This document shows, one piece after another, positions 8,888 to 18,331 of a stretch of DNA of 64,000 nt. A program made the translations under genes and the position numbers. Source of the stretch: Clostridium saccharobutylicum DSM 13864 (GTDB lineage Bacteria; Bacillota; Clostridia; Clostridiales; Clostridiaceae); contig NC_022571.1 of the NCBI RefSeq assembly GCF_000473995.1, positions 1,576,501-1,640,500 on the forward strand, written 5' to 3'. The notes below the pieces were generated by a model. That model was not told the DNA's origin, ran no database searches, and worked only from the letters and a program-made list of their open reading frames with translations. Within the stretch, counting starts at the first letter, position 1, and each line of letters begins with the position of its first letter.

Positions 8888-9664
8888 ATGTCATCACTAT
8901 TAAATAAGACTAGAATGTTAAATAAGATTCTACAGAAGTCTGGTACAGAACCTGTAGCATTTCAAGATATATGTGCCCTATTAAGTGAAGTTCTTGAGTG
9001 TAATGCTTATATAATAAGCAAAAAAGGAAAGGTACTGGGATATACTTTGGGTAAAGAATTTGAATGCGAAGCTATGAAGAAAAAAGTAATAGAAGATAAG
9101 AGGTTTCCAGAAGATTACAATAAAACACTTTTAGAAATTAATGATACATTATCTAATTTACCAAATGAAGGAAGATGTGTTTTTGAGGAGATTGGTAAAT
9201 GTAAAAAAGTAGATAAGCTATCTACTATAATACCTATAATAGGAAGTAGAGAAAGAATAGGGACATTAATATTAGCTAGATTTGGAAATGCATTTACAGA
9301 CGATGATTTAGTACTAGTAGAGTATAGTGCAACCATTGTAGGAATGGAAATGCTTAGAGCTATGCAAGATGAAATTGCAGAAGAAGCAAGAAAAAAAGCA
9401 GTTGTACAATTAGCTATAGGAACTCTTTCTTATTCGGAATTAGAAGCCGTTGAACATATCTTTGAAGAATTAAATGGAAATGAAGGATTATTAGTAGCTT
9501 CTAAAATAGCAGATAAAGTAGGAATAACTAGAAGTGTTATAGTAAATGCATTAAGAAAATTTGAAAGTGCCGGAGTTATTGAATCAAGATCTCTTGGAAT
9601 GAAGGGAACTTATATTAGAATCTTAAATGAAAAATTAATAGAGGAACTAAAAAAAATAAAATAA
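8888..9664 (+). CDS. codY: GTP- and branched-chain-amino-acid-sensing global regulator CodY
   Basis: CodY represses nutrient-scavenging and stationary-phase genes when GTP and branched-chain amino acids are abundant. The N-terminal GAF ligand domain starts [16 protein letters not shown]. The C-terminal winged helix-turn-helix is at [20 protein letters not shown] (about residues 203-222). I chose the ATG at 8888 rather than one at 8864 because CAAGGAGG lies 8 bases before it and the family begins with this sequence, giving 258 residues. The gene is monocistronic, with its own promoter and terminator. Confidence 0.96.
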   Translation: MSSLLNKTRMLNKILQKSGTEPVAFQDICALLSEVLECNAYIISKKGKVLGYTLGKEFECEAMKKKVIEDKRFPEDYNKTLLEINDTLSNLPNEGRCVFEEIGKCKKVDKLSTIIPIIGSRERIGTLILARFGNAFTDDDLVLVEYSATIVGMEMLRAMQDEIAEEARKKAVVQLAIGTLSYSELEAVEHIFEELNGNEGLLVASKIADKVGITRSVIVNALRKFESAGVIESRSLGMKGTYIRILNEKLIEELKKIK

Positions 9665-9665
9665 T

Positions 9666-9712
9666 AAAAAAGCTAAAGGATGCGTATATAAATATATCCT
9701 TTAGCTTTTTTT
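9666..9712 (+). terminator. codY terminator
   Basis: The arms AAAAAGCTAAAGGAT and ATCCTTTAGCTTTTT pair around a loop of about 14 bases and end in a T run, directly after the codY stop. Confidence 0.9.
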
Positions 9713-9856
9713 GTTTATAATTGCTAAAATTAAAAATTATAGTATAAATATTTATTCATTTGGAGAAAATTTAAAATGTTGCAATTATTATAAAACTTTG
9801 AATTATATATGAATTTTTGTTTGCAAAATTTTAGCTTAGTCATTAATAAAGAAGCT

Positions 9857-9895
9857 AAAATACCAATATTGAATATTAGTATTTTACATTTTTTA
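9857..9895 (+). terminator. A/T-rich hairpin in the codY-rpsB gap
   Basis: AAAATACCAATATT (9857-9870) pairs with AATATTAGTATTTT (9872-9885) and is followed by a T-rich run. It may be a weak second terminator. Nothing else is recognised between 9713 and 9937. Confidence 0.4.
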
Positions 9896-9937
9896 TGTAT
9901 AACATAAATAAAAAATAAAACAAAATTAAAATTTTTA

Positions 9938-9966
9938 TTGATACGTTAAATACCTTATGATATACT
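9938..9966 (+). promoter_or_regulatory. rpsB-tsf promoter
   Basis: TTGATA (9938-9943), exactly 17 bases, TATACT (9961-9966). This is the best sigma-A match in the gap and gives a leader of roughly 100 bases before rpsB. Confidence 0.75.
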
Positions 9967-9972
9967 ATCTAA

Positions 9973-10076
9973 GGTAACAAATACACACATTATCCAATTC
10001 ATAAATTAGGTGCCCTTGTTTTGGGGGAATTTTATGAGAAGAAGATAATGGAGGTAAAAACCAAGGAGGTAACAAA
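9973..10076 (+). promoter_or_regulatory. rpsB mRNA leader with a possible four-codon upstream ORF
   Basis: The leader contains a GGGGGAA ribosome-site-like stretch at 10023-10029, then ATG AGA AGA AGA TAA at 10034-10048 (Met-Arg-Arg-Arg), then the real rpsB site AAGGAGG. Ribosomal protein S2 leaders in Firmicutes are often autoregulated; that role here is an inference. Confidence 0.4.
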
Positions 10077-10778
10077 ATGTCAGTAATATCAATGAAACAA
10101 TTATTAGAAGCAGGTGTACACTTTGGACACCAAACAAGAAGATGGAACCCTAAAATGGCTCCTTATATCTTCACAGAAAGAAATGGTATCTATATAATAG
10201 ATCTTCAAAAAACAGTTAAAAAGGCTGAAGAAGCTTATAACTTCATTAAAGAAGTAGCTGCAGAAGGAAAAGATATACTTTTCGTTGGAACTAAGAAACA
10301 AGCTCAAGAAGCTATCCAAGAAGAAGCTATCAGAAGCAACATGCATTTCGTAAACAACAGATGGTTAGGTGGAATGTTAACAAACTTCACAACTATCAAG
10401 AGCAGAATTAGAAAATTAGAACAAATCGAAAAAATGCAAGAAGATGGAACTTTCGATGTTCTTCCTAAGAAAGAAGTTATTAAATTAAAGGCAGAATTAG
10501 AAAAATTAGAAAAGAATCTTGGCGGTATCAGAAACTTAGATGCTGAAAATGTTGGAGCAATGTTCATCGTTGATCCAAGAAAAGAAAAGAATGCTATCTT
10601 AGAAGCTAAGATTTTAGGAATTCCAGTAGTTGCTATAGTAGATACTAACTGTGATCCAGAAGAAGTTGATTACGTAATACCAGGTAATGATGATGCTATA
10701 AGAGCTGTTAAATTAATAACTGCTAAAATGGCTGACGCTATCATGGAAGGAAGACAAGGCGAACAATTAGCTGAGTAA
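10077..10778 (+). CDS. rpsB: 30S ribosomal protein S2
   Basis: S2 joins the small subunit late and bridges head and body. The start [20 protein letters not shown] and the family motifs FVGTKKQAQ and [11 protein letters not shown] are clear, and the 233-residue length is standard. A ribosome site AAGGAGG precedes the start. It is followed after a hairpin by tsf, the universal rpsB-tsf pairing. Codon use favours AAC and TTC more than the neighbours, as expected for a highly expressed gene. Confidence 0.98.
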   Translation: MSVISMKQLLEAGVHFGHQTRRWNPKMAPYIFTERNGIYIIDLQKTVKKAEEAYNFIKEVAAEGKDILFVGTKKQAQEAIQEEAIRSNMHFVNNRWLGGMLTNFTTIKSRIRKLEQIEKMQEDGTFDVLPKKEVIKLKAELEKLEKNLGGIRNLDAENVGAMFIVDPRKEKNAILEAKILGIPVVAIVDTNCDPEEVDYVIPGNDDAIRAVKLITAKMADAIMEGRQGEQLAE

Positions 10779-10788
10779 TTTAGATAAG

Positions 10789-10828
10789 AAAAGGGTAAGT
10801 GAAGTCCACTTCAGTTACCCTTTTGCTA
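10789..10828 (+). terminator. Attenuating hairpin between rpsB and tsf
   Basis: Arms of 17 bases (AAAAGGGTAAGTGAAGT and its near complement, one mismatch) enclose a 2-base loop, then TTTTGC. The short U tract suggests partial termination that lowers tsf relative to rpsB. Confidence 0.65.
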
Positions 10829-10870
10829 AATGTTAAGGATTACTTTTTATATTCGAGGAGGAATTAAATT

Positions 10871-11788
10871 ATGGCAAACATAAGTGCACAATTAGTTAAA
10901 GAACTAAGAGATATGACTGGAGCTAAAATGATGGATTGTAAAAAGGCTCTAGTTCAAACTGAAGGAGACATCGATAAAGCTGTTGAATTCTTAAGAGAAA
11001 AGGGACTTGCGGATGCAGCTAAGAAATCAGGTAGAGTTGCTGCTGAAGGTATAGTTAAAACATATATTTCAGAAGATAAGAAAAAAGGAGCAGTTGTTGA
11101 ATTCAATTGTGAAACAGATTTCGTTGCTATTAATGATGAATTTATGGCTTTTGCTGATAGATTAGCTCAAATGGCAGTTGAAACTTCAGCTACAACAGTT
11201 GAAGAACTAGTTAACGAAAAGTTTGATGCAGAAAACACAGTTTCAGCTGCATTAAAAGCTTTAATAGCAAAACTTGGTGAAAACATGACTATAAGAAGAT
11301 TCACTAAATTTGGCATTGAAAATGGAATGGTTAAGAGCTACATCCATGGTGGCGGAAGAATTGGAGTTTTAGTGGAACTTGCTTGTGATACTGCATCAGA
11401 TGTACTTGATGAAGTAGCTAAAGAAGTTTGCATGCAAATTGCTGCTGCTAACCCATTATTCTTAAGCGAAAAAGAAGTAGATAATACATCTATAGAAAAA
11501 GAAAAAGAAATCTATAGAGTTCAAGCTTTAAATGAAGGAAAACCTGAAAAGATCGTTGAAAAAATGGTTGAAGGAAGAATTAAGAAGTACTACAAAGAAG
11601 TTTGTCTTTTAGATCAACTATGGGTTAAAGATAGCGACAAGACAATAGCTAAATTCTTAGAAGAAAAATCTAAAGAAGTTGGTTCTCCAATTACAGTAAC
11701 TAGATTCGTAAGATACGAAAGAGGAGAAGGAATCGAAGTAGAAAAAGTAGATTTCGCTGAAGAAGTTGCAAGACAAATGGGTAAATAA
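10871..11788 (+). CDS. tsf: Translation elongation factor Ts
   Basis: EF-Ts is the nucleotide exchange factor for EF-Tu. The N-terminal UBA-like domain has [20 protein letters not shown], followed by the EF-Tu contact motif CETDFVA (residues about 80-86) and the core repeats. The 305-residue length fits the family. A GAGGAGG ribosome site precedes the ATG. It is the second gene of the rpsB-tsf unit and ends at a strong terminator. Confidence 0.98.
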   Translation: MANISAQLVKELRDMTGAKMMDCKKALVQTEGDIDKAVEFLREKGLADAAKKSGRVAAEGIVKTYISEDKKKGAVVEFNCETDFVAINDEFMAFADRLAQMAVETSATTVEELVNEKFDAENTVSAALKALIAKLGENMTIRRFTKFGIENGMVKSYIHGGGRIGVLVELACDTASDVLDEVAKEVCMQIAAANPLFLSEKEVDNTSIEKEKEIYRVQALNEGKPEKIVEKMVEGRIKKYYKEVCLLDQLWVKDSDKTIAKFLEEKSKEVGSPITVTRFVRYERGEGIEVEKVDFAEEVARQMGK

Positions 11789-11801
11789 TATTTAGCCAAA
11801 G

Positions 11802-11829
11802 AGAGAACACTTTGTGTTCTCTTTTTTTA
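11802..11829 (+). terminator. tsf terminator
   Basis: AGAGAACAC and GTGTTCTCT form a tight stem with a 3-base loop and a T7 tail. Confidence 0.92.
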
Positions 11830-11909
11830 AAAAATTAGATATATATTTAATGTGTCAAAATAATAAAAATACTTTTAATAATTCCTAAAACATCAGGAGG
11901 TAATTGTAA

Positions 11910-12623
<714 letters not shown>

Positions 12624-12633
12624 GAGGAATATC

Positions 12634-13191
12634 ATGATTAAGGATATCATTAAGAATGCAGAAGAGAAGATGAAAAAAACTATAGCTGTATTAGAGTCAG
12701 ATTTATCAACAATGAAGGCAGGAAGAGCAAATCCATCAATGCTTGATAGAATTCAAGTTGAGTATTATGGAAGCATGTGTCCACTTAGCCAAGTGGCGAA
12801 TGTTTCAGCTCCAGAACCAAGAGTACTTATGATAACACCATGGGAAAAACCTCTATTAAAAGATATTGAAAGAGCTATCTTAAAGTCAGATTTAGGGCTA
12901 AATCCTTCAAATGATGGTTCTGTTATTAGATTAGTAATACCAGAATTAACAGAAGAAACTAGAAAAACTCTTGTTAAGAATGTAAAGAAAACAGGGGAAG
13001 AAGCTAAAGTAGCAATTAGATCTATTAGAAAAGGTGCTAATGACAAAATCAAAGCCTTGAAAAATAATTCTGATGTTTCAGAAGATGAAATTAAAAAAGG
13101 TGAAGATGATGTTCAAAAGAAAACAGATGCAGTTGTAAAGCAAGTAGATGTTATAGTAGCTGCAAAAGAAAAAGAGGTTTTATCAATTTAA
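12634..13191 (+). CDS. frr: Ribosome recycling factor
   Basis: RRF splits the post-termination ribosome together with EF-G. The 185-residue length is exact for the family and the motifs AGRANPSMLDRIQVEYYG (near residue 30) and ISPWEKP-like ITPWEKP are present. The ribosome site TAGGAGGA overlaps the pyrH stop, indicating coupled translation. A terminator follows directly. Confidence 0.97.
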   Translation: MIKDIIKNAEEKMKKTIAVLESDLSTMKAGRANPSMLDRIQVEYYGSMCPLSQVANVSAPEPRVLMITPWEKPLLKDIERAILKSDLGLNPSNDGSVIRLVIPELTEETRKTLVKNVKKTGEEAKVAIRSIRKGANDKIKALKNNSDVSEDEIKKGEDDVQKKTDAVVKQVDVIVAAKEKEVLSI

Positions 13192-13197
13192 ATCTCA

Positions 13198-13224
13198 AAG
13201 CCTGCTTAATTAGCAGGTTTTTTC
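13198..13224 (+). terminator. frr terminator
   Basis: CCTGCT and AGCAGG pair around TAATT, flanked by AAAG and T6. Confidence 0.88.
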
Positions 13225-13351
13225 AATAAAGGGAAAAATTCATTTGTATTTAGAAACTTGAACTTAATTTAAATCACTAAACTATCTTGAGTTTTTTTTT
13301 TGATGATACATCAAAACTGGAGAGTTATAGCAACTTCTGCTGAATAAGTGA

Positions 13352-13380
13352 TTGACAGTATAGTTTCTATTAAATAATAA
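13352..13380 (+). promoter_or_regulatory. uppS promoter
   Basis: TTGACA (13352-13357), 17 bases, TAATAA (13375-13380), about 80 bases upstream of uppS. Confidence 0.6.
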
Positions 13381-13460
13381 GATGAAGTTATGATTGGTAT
13401 TAATAAAACTTACTTGCTGAATAAATGTGAGTTGAGTTTTAGAAAACTAGGGGGAGAAAC

Positions 13461-14219
13461 ATGTTAGATATATTTAAATCCAAAAAGGAAGAAAAACAAG
13501 ATTTTAGCTTAGATATGAATAATATACCTAATCATATAGCCATAATAATGGATGGGAATGGAAGATGGGCAAAAAAAAGAAATTTGCCAAGAAGTATGGG
13601 TCATAAAGCTGGAGTTGAAACTATCAGAAGAATTTTAAAAGAAGCAAAAAGATTAGGCGTTAAAAATTTAACATTATATGCTTTTTCAACTGAGAATTGG
13701 GCCAGACCTAAAGAGGAAGTTGGAGCATTGATGAAACTTTTGCTTGCTTATTTAAAAAGCGAAGTAAAAGAATGTAATCAAAATGGTGTCAAAATGAATG
13801 TATTTGGAAATGTTGATAGATTACCTAAAGAATGTCAAGATGCATTAAACGGAGCAATGGAAACAACAAAGAATAATACTAATATAAATTTAAATTTAGC
13901 GTTAAATTATGGCGGAAGAGATGAAATAGTTAGAGCTATGCAACTTATTAGTTCAGATGTAAAAGAGAATAAAATAAAGATAGAAGATATTAATGACAAC
14001 TTAGTAGAAAAGTATCTTTATACTAAAGGAATACCAGATCCGGATTTAATTATTCGTCCATCTGGAGAGCAAAGACTAAGTAATTTCTTATTATGGCAAT
14101 GCGCTTATTCAGAATTTTGGTATTCTGACATAAACTGGCCTGAGTTTAAAGAAGAAGATTTAAGAAAAGCCATAGCGGATTATCAAAACAGAGATAGAAG
14201 ATTTGGAAAAGTAAAATAG
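13461..14219 (+). CDS. uppS: Undecaprenyl diphosphate synthase (cis-prenyltransferase)
   Basis: Makes the C55 lipid carrier for peptidoglycan and teichoic acid synthesis from FPP and IPP. The catalytic Asp is in IAIIMDGNGRWAKKR (near residue 30). LTLYAFSTENW and the C-terminal DLIIRPSGEQRLSNFLLWQ (near 196-214) complete the family signature. The start follows AGGGGGAG. cdsA follows after 15 bases, so uppS and cdsA form a membrane-lipid operon, as in Bacillus. Confidence 0.97.
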   Translation: MLDIFKSKKEEKQDFSLDMNNIPNHIAIIMDGNGRWAKKRNLPRSMGHKAGVETIRRILKEAKRLGVKNLTLYAFSTENWARPKEEVGALMKLLLAYLKSEVKECNQNGVKMNVFGNVDRLPKECQDALNGAMETTKNNTNINLNLALNYGGRDEIVRAMQLISSDVKENKIKIEDINDNLVEKYLYTKGIPDPDLIIRPSGEQRLSNFLLWQCAYSEFWYSDINWPEFKEEDLRKAIADYQNRDRRFGKVK

Positions 14220-14234
14220 GGGAGTGATTGGATT

Positions 14235-15029
14235 TTGAAGTCTAATAATAGATATTTGGGTGCTGCTATAATTGCTCCGTTTATAATATTTGTTTTGCTT
14301 GGAGGAATTTTTCTTAAAGGCTTTATATTTGCATTATCAATTATGGCACTTTGGGAATTTTATAAAGCACTAAAAGAGAAAGATTTTAAACCAATATCAT
14401 TTGTAGGATATATTCTTTTGATAATATACTATATTTTGAATAATAATTTTGAAATGATGATGTACATACTTGTTGTTGCAACGTTTATATTATTAATATA
14501 TCCAGTTATTAATTTAGAATATACGTTTGTTGATGTTGCATTAACATTACTAGGACTTATATATGCAGGAATATTATTCAGTTTTGTATATTTAGTTAAT
14601 ACAAAACCATCAGGAAATTTTTTAGTGTGGCTTATATTTATAGGATCGTGGCTTTCTGATACAGCAGCATATTACAGTGGTAAGAATTTTGGAAAACATA
14701 AGCTTTCTCCAAAGGTATCTCCTAAGAAAACAATAGAAGGATCTATTGGAGGATTATTAGGAGCAACAATATTTTCTGGGATTTTTGGAATTGTAATAAA
14801 TAAATACATAAATATAATGCCTGTGTATCATTATTTTGTTATAGGGTTATTATGCGGTGTATTTGGTCAGTTTGGAGATTTAGTAGCATCTTCTGTAAAA
14901 AGATATGTAGGAATTAAAGATTATAGTAACCTAATACCCGGTCATGGCGGAATATTAGATAGATTTGATAGTATAATATTTTCAGCAACTGTAATTTTTT
15001 ATTATTTAACATTTATAATAAAAATTTAA
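14235..15029 (+). CDS. cdsA: Phosphatidate cytidylyltransferase
   Basis: Makes CDP-diacylglycerol, the precursor of phosphatidylglycerol; pgsA at 51.9 kb uses this product. The protein is 264 residues with about seven hydrophobic segments. The C-terminal signature SPKKTIEGSIGGLLGA (near residue 165) and PGHGGILDRFDS (near 236) are intact. The start is TTG, preceded by GGGGAGTG at a good distance; there is no better ATG in frame near it. Confidence 0.95.
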   Translation: MKSNNRYLGAAIIAPFIIFVLLGGIFLKGFIFALSIMALWEFYKALKEKDFKPISFVGYILLIIYYILNNNFEMMMYILVVATFILLIYPVINLEYTFVDVALTLLGLIYAGILFSFVYLVNTKPSGNFLVWLIFIGSWLSDTAAYYSGKNFGKHKLSPKVSPKKTIEGSIGGLLGATIFSGIFGIVINKYINIMPVYHYFVIGLLCGVFGQFGDLVASSVKRYVGIKDYSNLIPGHGGILDRFDSIIFSATVIFYYLTFIIKI

Positions 15030-15040
15030 AATATGAAATA

Positions 15041-15171
15041 AATAACAATATTATGTATGCTATGTATATCTTGAGAAGAATAGTTGAGATATGTTTAAAA
15101 ATAGATTATCTATTTATTGAATGTACCAATGTAATTTAGCAAGATGAACTAGTATGCTTAATATTGTTATT
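15041..15171. repeat. Intergenic inverted-repeat element downstream of cdsA
   Basis: AATAACAATATTA (15041-15053) is perfectly complementary to TAATATTGTTATT (15159-15171), and the pairing continues imperfectly inward. The flank ATGAAATAAATAACAA resembles the ends of the repeats at 46953, 58811 and 60241, so this may be a diverged member. The rest of 15172-15388 is A/T-rich with no recognised feature. Confidence 0.5.
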
Positions 15172-15388
15172 TTTTTGTTGGATATTAATTTTATTTTCTG
15201 ATTACATAATGGGGAGGATTATATAATTTAAAACTTCAATGTATATATTAAAAATAAAATTGAAGAAATATAGTGTAGTCACATTATAAGGAAACAATAT
15301 AAAGATTCAATAAATATCAGTATGTAATTTTTGATGTAAATTATATTAGAGAGTTTTTAAGAGAAAAGTATAAGCATATATTATAAAA

Positions 15389-16378
15389 ATGATTATTTTA
15401 AGATTAGAGGTGAATAATATTTTTAAAATGTATAAAAAACTTTTCTCACTTTTATTATGCCTTATATTAGTTGTTGTAGGAACATTTATAATAAAATATT
15501 ATTTTAAACCATTTCTAACTATGATTATAATGATTATAATATGTACACCTGTATATAGTATTATGATTAAAGCTAAAATACCGAATAGAATAGCAGGCGC
15601 TTTAAGCATAATAAGTATAAATACTTTAATGATTTTAATTGCAATATACTTAGGAAATGAGATTTTTAATATATGTAAAAAGGTATATTTAACGAATGTA
15701 GAGTGGATAAATAAGTTTGTTCAAGATATTTCTATAGCTTTGAATCTAGATTTGCAAAATTTAAGAATAGGAAAAGGTGTGGTTTCTATTCTTAATGATC
15801 AAAATATAAGAAAAGGAGCAATAAGCACTGGAGAAGGTGTTGTTGCATATTTTATAGGTAATATATGTACATTCTTTGTTTTAGTAGATAGAAGAAGTAT
15901 GGTAAGTTTGATATATATGTTACTTCCTGAGGAAATGATACTTAGATTTAAAAGTCAAAAAGAAAATTTTACACACATGATAACAATAGAAGGAATACTT
16001 GTATTAATATCAACATTAGAAATAATAATTGGATTTATTATACTCAATATTCCTAACTCTTTCATGTTAGGTGTGTTTTGTGGTATTTTGGATATATTAC
16101 CTTATGTTGGAACTATAATTGTATTTATTCCGATTATAATATACAATATTATAATGAAGAATTATCTTATTGCATTTGGGTTAATATGTTTATATATATT
16201 AGTTGAAGTTATTAGAGAAATTTTAGAAGCTAAGTTTTTAGGCGAAAAATTAGATATTCATCCACTTGTTATATTACTTTCAATATATATAGGAGTAAAA
16301 ATATTTGGTATTTTAGGAATATTGGTTGGGCCAATGTATAGCATCTTAGCAAAAGAGATAATTTATAGTACTGACTAA
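15389..16378 (+). CDS. AI-2E family (UPF0118/PerM-like) membrane protein
   Basis: A polytopic membrane protein of up to 329 residues with about seven hydrophobic segments. The C-terminal half has the family hallmark FCGILDILPYVGTIIVFIP and the GILGILVGP motif. Members include sodium/proton antiporters and proposed AI-2 exporters; the substrate here is unknown. The start is uncertain: ATG at 15389 lacks a good ribosome site, while GAGGTG at 15407-15412 would better serve a start near 15419-15428. It lies between the cdsA and dxr genes. Confidence 0.85.
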   Translation: MIILRLEVNNIFKMYKKLFSLLLCLILVVVGTFIIKYYFKPFLTMIIMIIICTPVYSIMIKAKIPNRIAGALSIISINTLMILIAIYLGNEIFNICKKVYLTNVEWINKFVQDISIALNLDLQNLRIGKGVVSILNDQNIRKGAISTGEGVVAYFIGNICTFFVLVDRRSMVSLIYMLLPEEMILRFKSQKENFTHMITIEGILVLISTLEIIIGFIILNIPNSFMLGVFCGILDILPYVGTIIVFIPIIIYNIIMKNYLIAFGLICLYILVEVIREILEAKFLGEKLDIHPLVILLSIYIGVKIFGILGILVGPMYSILAKEIIYSTD

Positions 16379-16459
16379 TGATTATATAGAGATACAATTC
16401 AAGATATGAATATACAATCTATACTTTTATAATATATTTACTTTTAGGAGGAAGAAGAA

Positions 16460-17620
16460 ATGAAGAAACTTTCTATATTAGGGGCTACTGGTTCTATTGG
16501 AACTCAGACCTTAGATGTAATCAGAAAATCGAATGGACAATTAAAGTTGGTTGGAGTAACAGCTAATACTTCAGTAGAAAAGGTCATTCAAATAATAGAA
16601 GAATTTGATCCTTCATATGTTGCTATGATGGATGGGAAGAGTGCTGATAAAATAGCTGATTATTGTAAGCAAAATAATAGAAAAATACAAATATATGATG
16701 GAATAGAAGGACTTAATAAAATAGCTTCTATAGATGAAATTGACATAGTAGTAACATCTGTAGTTGGAATGATAGGATTAGAACCTACAATAAAAGCAAT
16801 AGAAGCTAAGAAAGATATAGCTCTTGCTAATAAGGAGACTTTAGTAGTTGCAGGTCAACTTGTAATGAAAGCAGCGAGAGAGCATAATGTTAAGATATTG
16901 CCTGTAGATTCTGAGCATGGAGCAATTTCTCAATGTTTAAAAGGAAATGATAAGAAGGCATTAAGAAAAATAATTTTAACAGCGTCAGGTGGACCTTTTA
17001 GAGGAAAAATTACAGAAGAGCTAAATAATATAAAAGTTGAGGATGCATTAAAACATCCAAAGTGGAATATGGGAAGAAAAATTACTATAGATTCTGCAAC
17101 ACTTATGAATAAAGGACTTGAAGTAATAGAAGCTCATTGGCTTTTTGATTGTGATTATGATAATATACAAGTATTAGTTCATCCGCAGAGTATAATTCAT
17201 TCTATGGTTGAATATATAGATGGAAGCATAATTGCACAATTAGGAGCACAGGATATGAGGTTGCCAATACAATATGCTGTTAATTATGAAGAGCGCAATG
17301 GCCTTATGGCAGATACTATAGATTTTTATGAAATATCAAAATTAACTTTTGAAAAGCCAGATTTAGATACATTTAAATGTTTAAAATTAGCTTTTAAAGC
17401 TGGGAAAATGGGGGGGCTTATGCCTACTATTTTAAATGGAGCTAATGAAGCAGCGGTCGATTTATTTTTGAATAAAAAAATAGGCTTTTTACAAATTCCT
17501 GAAATTATAGAGAAGTGCATGGAAGTGTTTAGGGGAGAAGTAAGAAAAGAATTAAATTTAGATAACATTATTGATTTAGATAGAAGGGTTAAAAAATATG
17601 TTAAGGAAAAAATAGTTTAG
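16460..17620 (+). CDS. dxr: 1-deoxy-D-xylulose 5-phosphate reductoisomerase
   Basis: Second step of the MEP isoprenoid pathway, DXP to MEP with NADPH. The NADPH-binding GATGSIGTQTLDV is at the N-terminus. The metal and substrate residues lie in VDSEHGAISQCL (near residue 148), SGGPFRG (near 175) and HPKWNMGRKITIDSATLMNK (near 198-217). It has 386 residues and a strong AGGAGGAAG ribosome site. ispG of the same pathway is at 32.6 kb; the 13.7-kb island directly downstream separates dxr from rseP. Confidence 0.97.
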   Translation: MKKLSILGATGSIGTQTLDVIRKSNGQLKLVGVTANTSVEKVIQIIEEFDPSYVAMMDGKSADKIADYCKQNNRKIQIYDGIEGLNKIASIDEIDIVVTSVVGMIGLEPTIKAIEAKKDIALANKETLVVAGQLVMKAAREHNVKILPVDSEHGAISQCLKGNDKKALRKIILTASGGPFRGKITEELNNIKVEDALKHPKWNMGRKITIDSATLMNKGLEVIEAHWLFDCDYDNIQVLVHPQSIIHSMVEYIDGSIIAQLGAQDMRLPIQYAVNYEERNGLMADTIDFYEISKLTFEKPDLDTFKCLKLAFKAGKMGGLMPTILNGANEAAVDLFLNKKIGFLQIPEIIEKCMEVFRGEVRKELNLDNIIDLDRRVKKYVKEKIV

Positions 17621-17817
17621 TGAGAGTATAAATGGTTAAGAATGGTAAAAAATATATATTATAAATATCCAAAACTAGAAGTATACTTGTGAATAGTATT
17701 TTTTAGCATAAACTAATGATTTAACTATATCCGTAGTTTCATTTAAATAATTATAAATTGATGTTATTGAATCAAAGAGGTCAGCAGTAGAAATAGAAGC
17801 ACTAGTGCTAATAAAAT

Positions 17818-17870
17818 GTACCCTATAGGATAGACAATATAAAAAAAACTATCATATAGGGTACTTTTAT
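17818..17870 (+). terminator. Terminator-like hairpin made from the IS3 left inverted repeat
   Basis: GTACCCTATAGGATAG (17818-17833) pairs with 17849-17864 over 16 bp with one mismatch, followed by TTTTAT. As with the IS256-family element, the terminal repeat is one arm of the stem. Confidence 0.7.
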
Positions 17871-17905
17871 GTATAATAGAATAAATGATATTAGGAGTTG
17901 TTAAA

Positions 17906-18331
17906 TTGAGTAAGAAGTTATTTACAAATGAAGAGATAAGAATTTTATCACAAAATAAATATGTAAAAAATATAAGTAGTAAAGGCAATACATATTCTGA
18001 TGAATTTAAGATGTTATTTATAAATGAAAATGAAAAAGGAAAATTTCCAAGAGAAATTTTTAGTGAGTGTGGGTTTGATATAAATATACTTGGTATTGAA
18101 AGAGTAAAATCAGCAGGAAAAAGATGGCACTCCACATTTCATAGAAATGGAATTTCTCAGTTACAAGATACTAGAAAATATAATACTGGACGCCCAAGCG
18201 AAAGAGATTTATCAATAGAAGAAAAATACGAAAAACTTCAAGCTAAGCTAAAACTTTTGCAAGGAGAAAATGAACTGCTAAAAAAGTTAGAAATGATCGA
18301 AAGGTGTGTGATAAAGGGAAATTTAAAATAA
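17906..18331 (+). CDS. IS3-family OrfA (helix-turn-helix protein)
   Basis: Encodes the N-terminal DNA-binding half of the IS3 transposase: a helix-turn-helix region (YSDEFKMLFINENEKGKFPR onward) and a C-terminal leucine-zipper-like segment KLKLLQGENELLKKLEM. I prefer the TTG at 17906, 9 bases after TTAGGAG, over an ATG at 17885 that precedes that site; either gives the same domain. The frame overlaps orfB by 28 bases and contains the frameshift site. This half is intact. Confidence 0.8.
   Translation: MSKKLFTNEEIRILSQNKYVKNISSKGNTYSDEFKMLFINENEKGKFPREIFSECGFDINILGIERVKSAGKRWHSTFHRNGISQLQDTRKYNTGRPSERDLSIEEKYEKLQAKLKLLQGENELLKKLEMIERCVIKGNLK
18280..18286 (+). other. Programmed -1 frameshift site A_AAA_AAG
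   Basis: A6G lies in register CTA AAA AAG of orfA. A -1 slip continues at 18286 in the frame of orfB, which is open from there. This is the standard IS3 way of making the OrfAB fusion transposase. Confidence 0.85.

Noticed and set aside
12765..13052. Reverse-strand open frame inside frr
   Set aside because: Shadow of a full-length ribosome recycling factor gene.
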